Positions 6,079 through 8,743 of a stretch of DNA of 8,743 nucleotides are shown here, one piece after another (position 1 is the stretch's first letter; every line of letters begins with the position of its first letter). Source of the stretch: Desulfuromonadaceae bacterium (lineage in GTDB: Bacteria; Desulfobacterota; Desulfuromonadia; Desulfuromonadales; SZUA-401); NCBI GenBank assembly GCA_003246035.1, contig QKBP01000072.1, forward strand, positions 1 to 8,743. Direction: 5' to 3'. Below the pieces are notes generated by a model. That model searched no databases and was not told the origin of the DNA. It was given only the letters and a program-made list of their open reading frames with translations. The translations under genes were made by a program, and so were the position numbers.

Positions 6079-6744
6079 TCATGATGCCAGGTGACCGTCG
6101 CTCATGTACAGGGTCCGGTCGAGCCGTGCCGCCAGTTCCTCGTTGTGGGTCACGACGATCATCGTCAGGCCATGGCTCTGGTGCAGCGCATCGAGCAGCT
6201 CGAAGATCCCGCGCGCCGTCCGGCTGTCGAGGTTGCCGGTCGGCTCGTCGGCGAGGAGCACCCGCGGGGACTGCATCAGCGCACGGGCGATCGCAACCCG
6301 CTGCTGCTCGCCGCCGGAAAGCTGCCCGGGACGATGGCTCAGGCGCTCCCCGAGGCCGACTTCGCCAAGCAGTCGCCCAGCCCTCTCGGACGCGGCGTCA
6401 CGGCTCTCTCCGCCGATCAGGGCCGGCATCATGACATTTTCGAGTGCCGAGAATTCCGGAAGCAGCTGGTGGAACTGAAATACGAAGCCGACCGTGCGGT
6501 TACGAAAGTGATCGAGAGCCTGCCCCTGCAGCCGATAGATGTCTTCGCCGTTAATCGTGACCGCCCCCGCCGTCGGACGATCGAGCCCGCCGAGCAGGTG
6601 CAGAAACGTGGTCTTGCCGGCCCCCGAGGCGCCGACCACCGCGATGCGCTCCCCTTCCCCGACCAGCAGGTCGATCTCGCGCAGGACGTGGATGACTCCC
6701 GAATCGGTCGAAAAGCGCTTGCTGAGCTGGCTGACCTTAATCAC
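6079..6744 (-). CDS. lolD: Lipoprotein-releasing ABC transporter ATPase LolD
   Basis: A 221-residue ABC ATPase of the MacB/LolD group. It binds the cytoplasmic side of the Lol permease and hydrolyses ATP to extract lipoproteins from the inner membrane for delivery to LolA. Motifs in order: Walker A GASGAGKT (38-45), Q-loop Q90 in FVFQFHQLLPEFSALENV, signature LSGGE (142-146), Walker B VLLADE (162-167) and H-loop H200. The stretch FHQLLPEFSALENVMMP is characteristic of LolD. It follows the LolC-type permease by 9 nt. The start is GTG at 6744 with GGAG 6 nt upstream; the lolC stop TAG is the first part of that TAGGAG site, implying coupled translation. Length is usual (E. coli 233). MacB- or FtsE-like ATPases are the alternatives, but the motifs and the permease partner favour LolD. 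Confidence 0.95.
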   Translation of the reverse strand: MIKVSQLSKRFSTDSGVIHVLREIDLLVGEGERIAVVGASGAGKTTFLHLLGGLDRPTAGAVTINGEDIYRLQGQALDHFRNRTVGFVFQFHQLLPEFSALENVMMPALIGGESRDAASERAGRLLGEVGLGERLSHRPGQLSGGEQQRVAIARALMQSPRVLLADEPTGNLDSRTARGIFELLDALHQSHGLTMIVVTHNEELAARLDRTLYMSDGHLAS

Positions 6745-6750
6745 GCCTCT

Positions 6751-6756
6751 CTCCTA
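6751..6756 (-). promoter_or_regulatory. lolD ribosome-binding site overlapping the lolC stop
   Basis: TAGGAG on the minus strand contains the permease stop TAG and lies 6 nt before the GTG start of lolD at 6744. It decides in favour of the GTG as lolD start and suggests that permease and ATPase are made by coupled translation. Confidence 0.75.
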
Positions 6757-8004
6757 CTCGTAACGCAGCGCCTCGGCCGGGTCCATCTTGGCGGCACGGC
6801 GGGCGGGATAGATGGTGGCCAGCAGACAGATCGCCAGGGAGACCGCCACCACGGCGAGGACATCGCGACCATCAACGATCGAAGGGAAGGTGTCGAGCCC
6901 ATAGACCGCCTGGTCGAAAATCTTGATCTTCAGCAGCTGCTCCAGTCCCTTGATCATCGGATCAGCGTTCCAGGCCAGCAGCAGCCCGAGCAGCGTCCCC
7001 AGGCCGGTACCGATCACCCCGATGATCAACCCCTCGAGCACGAAAATCCGGGTGATGCTGCGCGACGTCGCGCCCATGGAGCGCAATATGGCGATATCCT
7101 TGTGTTTCTCCATGACGACCATGATCAGGGTGGTGGCGATGTTGAACGCCGCCACCAGCACGATAATCGTCAGCACGATGAACAGACCGAGCTTCTCGAG
7201 ACGGAGCGCCGACAGGAACGAACCGAACAGGTCCTCCCAGGAGCGCACCACGGTCGGAAAGGGGAATTGCTGCTGAAGACGCCTCGCCACGGAGGACGCC
7301 TGGTCGTAGGAGGCGACTTCGAGGTCGATGCCGCTGACCCGGCCCTCCTCTTCGAAAAACGTCTGCGCGATCTCCAGCGAGGTGTACGCGTAGAACGTAT
7401 CCATCAGCGAGCTGCGCTGCTGGACCACGCCGACCACCTGGAAGGGCTTCATCTTCGGCACCATTCCGAAGGGGGAGAGCGTGAACAGCGGCGGGATCAC
7501 GTTGACCGTGTCGCCGACCGCCACCCCCAGCGTCGCCGCGGCGTCCCCGGGGATGACGATCCCCGGCATGCGCCGATCCGGGGCGAAGACCAGCTCTTCG
7601 GCGGGGCGCCCTTCGAGGGTCGCCATTTCCTGGGCAAAGGCCTTGTGCCCCGGCTCGACCCCCTTGACGCTGACCGCGGTGACGTTGCGCCGGGACAGGA
7701 GCATCGCTTCGCGCGACACGAAGGGAGAGACCGAGGTCACCTCCGGAAACTTTTTGGCCTCCTCGACCAGAGTCTGGTAATCGGCGATGCTCTCGCCGTA
7801 CCGCTGGACCAGAACGTGGGGGATATTCCCGAGAATCTGCTGACGCACGCCGTCGTGGAACCCGGTCATGACCGCGAGGACCACGATCAGCGCGGCAACC
7901 CCGAGGGTGACCCCGGCAATCGAGATGAAGGAGATCACCGATATGAAGGTCTGCTTGCGCTTGGCCCTCAGGTAGCGCAGGCTGACAAACCATTCGTAGC
8001 CCAT
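6754..8004 (-). CDS. lolC: Lipoprotein-releasing ABC transporter permease, LolC/LolE family
   Basis: A 416-residue inner-membrane permease with the four-helix LolC/E/MacB topology. There is one transmembrane helix at about 20-48, a large periplasmic domain (about 50-268), then helices at about 271-297, 320-345 and 381-400. The N-terminal FVSLRYLRAKRKQTF (6-20) is typical of the family. The cytoplasmic coupling segment IAILRSMGAT (305-314) and the C-terminal YPARRAAKMDPAEALRYE are FtsX/LolC hallmarks. Within the periplasmic domain, the stretch LFTLSPFGMVPKMKPFQVVG (173-192) resembles the LolA-binding hook region of LolC. The ATG at 8004 is chosen because AGGA lies 5 nt upstream; an ATG at 8010 would add two residues but has no properly spaced site. 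It is followed at once by lolD, with no second permease gene, so it may work as a LolF-like homodimer or with an unlinked LolE. Subtype assignment is tentative; family is certain. Confidence 0.93.
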   Translation of the reverse strand: MGYEWFVSLRYLRAKRKQTFISVISFISIAGVTLGVAALIVVLAVMTGFHDGVRQQILGNIPHVLVQRYGESIADYQTLVEEAKKFPEVTSVSPFVSREAMLLSRRNVTAVSVKGVEPGHKAFAQEMATLEGRPAEELVFAPDRRMPGIVIPGDAAATLGVAVGDTVNVIPPLFTLSPFGMVPKMKPFQVVGVVQQRSSLMDTFYAYTSLEIAQTFFEEEGRVSGIDLEVASYDQASSVARRLQQQFPFPTVVRSWEDLFGSFLSALRLEKLGLFIVLTIIVLVAAFNIATTLIMVVMEKHKDIAILRSMGATSRSITRIFVLEGLIIGVIGTGLGTLLGLLLAWNADPMIKGLEQLLKIKIFDQAVYGLDTFPSIVDGRDVLAVVAVSLAICLLATIYPARRAAKMDPAEALRYE

Positions 8005-8026
8005 GGACATCCTGACAAAGAGAGCG

Positions 8027-8743
8027 TTACTTGCTTTCGGGTCTCAACTGCGGGAACAGAATCACGTCGCGGATCGAGGCCGCGTCGGTCAGCAACATCA
8101 CCAGCCGGTCGATCCCGATCCCTTCGCCGGCGGTCGGCGGCAGGCCGTACTCCAGGGCGCGGATGTAATCCTCGTCCATGGCGTGAGCCTCCTCGTCGCC
8201 CGCGGCCTTCTCCTCGAGCTGCTTGAGGAAGCGCTGTTTCTGGTCGTCCGGATCGTTGAGCTCGGAGAAGGCGTTGGCCAGCTCGCGCCCGACGATGAAC
8301 AGCTCGAAGCGATCGACCACTGCGGGGTTGTCATCGTTCATGCGCGACAGCGGCGAGACCTCGGTCGGGTACTCGGTGATGAAGGTCGGGTTCCACAGCT
8401 TCGGCTCGGCGACCTCGTCGAAGACCTCGGTGAGCAGCTTGCCGTGGCCGATGTTCTTGTCGAGTTCCAACCCGAGGCCCTGCGCGTAGGCGTAGAGCTT
8501 GTCGCGATCCTCGATATCCTCCAGGGAGATGTCGCCGTACTTGGCCACCGCTTCGCGCACCGTGAGGCGATCCCAGGGGGCGGTCATATCAACGTCCTTG
8601 CCGCCGTAGCTGATCTTCTGAGCGCCGCAGACCTCCTCGGTCACATGGCAGATCAGCTCCTCGGTGAAGTCCATCAGGTCGTGGTAGGTGGCGTAGGCGC
8701 GGTAGAACTCCATCATGGTGAACTCGGGGTTGTGCTGGATGGA
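8027..8743 (-). CDS. lysS: Lysyl-tRNA synthetase, class II (C-terminal half, 5' end outside window)
   Basis: The last 238 residues of a class II LysRS, open to the right edge; it attaches lysine to tRNA-Lys in the cytoplasm. The fragment starts in motif 2, with QHNPEFTMMEFYRAY at residues 3-17. GRELANAFSELNDP (152-165) belongs to the active-site region. Motif 3 is GEGIGIDRLVMLL (206-218), followed by the conserved ending RDVILFPQLRPE. The first visible in-frame ATGs (8716 and 8713) are internal, because coding similarity continues upstream of them to the window edge. Full-length enzymes are about 500 residues, so roughly half is missing. The stop TAA at 8029-8027 is 22 nt before the chosen permease start, with no terminator between, so the permease and lolD are probably co-transcribed with lysS. 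Confidence 0.97.
   Translation of the reverse strand, partial: SIQHNPEFTMMEFYRAYATYHDLMDFTEELICHVTEEVCGAQKISYGGKDVDMTAPWDRLTVREAVAKYGDISLEDIEDRDKLYAYAQGLGLELDKNIGHGKLLTEVFDEVAEPKLWNPTFITEYPTEVSPLSRMNDDNPAVVDRFELFIVGRELANAFSELNDPDDQKQRFLKQLEEKAAGDEEAHAMDEDYIRALEYGLPPTAGEGIGIDRLVMLLTDAASIRDVILFPQLRPESK

Noticed and set aside
6091..8226. Plus-strand open frame of 711 codons opposite lolD, lolC and the lysS end
   Set aside because: It is antisense to three well-supported genes; the product is rich in Arg, His, Asp and Gly without domains, typical of a reverse-strand shadow in GC-rich DNA.
1..8743. tRNA, rRNA, CRISPR, insertion sequence or phage elements
   Set aside because: The window is almost fully occupied by nine contiguous housekeeping genes with gaps no longer than about 70 nt, and none of the gaps holds a tRNA-like fold, transposase or repeat-spacer pattern.

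Overview
The window is a compact, GC-rich (estimated by eye at around 60% or more), fully co-directional minus-strand gene cluster for building the Gram-negative outer membrane. Reading in the direction of transcription, from position 8743 down to 1, the order is: lysS 3' part, a LolC/LolE-family permease, lolD, bamA, skp/ompH, lpxD, fabZ, lpxA, and a Gfo/Idh/MocA-family oxidoreductase that runs off the left edge. The bamA-skp-lpxD-fabZ-lpxA core is widely conserved in proteobacteria. The particular combination of lysS-lolC-lolD upstream of it and a Gfo/Idh oxidoreductase just downstream of lpxA is the arrangement I associate with Desulfuromonadota (Geobacter, Pelobacter and Desulfuromonas relatives). 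This assignment rests on gene order and general sequence character, not on a database search.

Region by region: 8743-8027 encodes the C-terminal half of lysyl-tRNA synthetase. 8004-6079 holds the lipoprotein-release ABC transporter, with one permease gene and one ATPase gene. 6078-6009 is the only substantial AT-rich gap and carries a good sigma-70 promoter, TTTACA-18-TATAAT, pointing at bamA. 6008-3720 is bamA, with a signal peptide, five POTRA domains and a 16-stranded barrel. 3719-3654 is a gap with a GC hairpin and a very strong ribosome-binding site for skp. 3653-3147 is the periplasmic chaperone gene skp. 3136-872 holds lpxD, fabZ and lpxA, almost head to tail. 860-1 holds the oxidoreductase.

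The genes form one logical unit. LpxA and LpxD add the first acyl chains to the lipid A precursor. FabZ dehydrates the same 3-hydroxyacyl-ACP pool and so competes with them. Skp and BamA chaperone and insert outer-membrane proteins. The Lol transporter sends lipoproteins, including those of the BAM complex, towards the outer membrane. The oxidoreductase sits where a lipid A or sugar-modifying enzyme would be expected. Several junctions have stop codons embedded in the next gene's Shine-Dalgarno sequence, consistent with coupled translation.

This is mostly an ordinary conserved housekeeping region. I see no mobile elements, CRISPR arrays, RNA genes, broken genes or novel defence-type system. 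The points most worth following up are the possible role of the oxidoreductase in 3-amino-sugar lipid A, the absence of lpxI or lpxB directly after lpxA, the single Lol permease gene, and the internal bamA promoter. No gene-free stretch exceeds about 70 bases.
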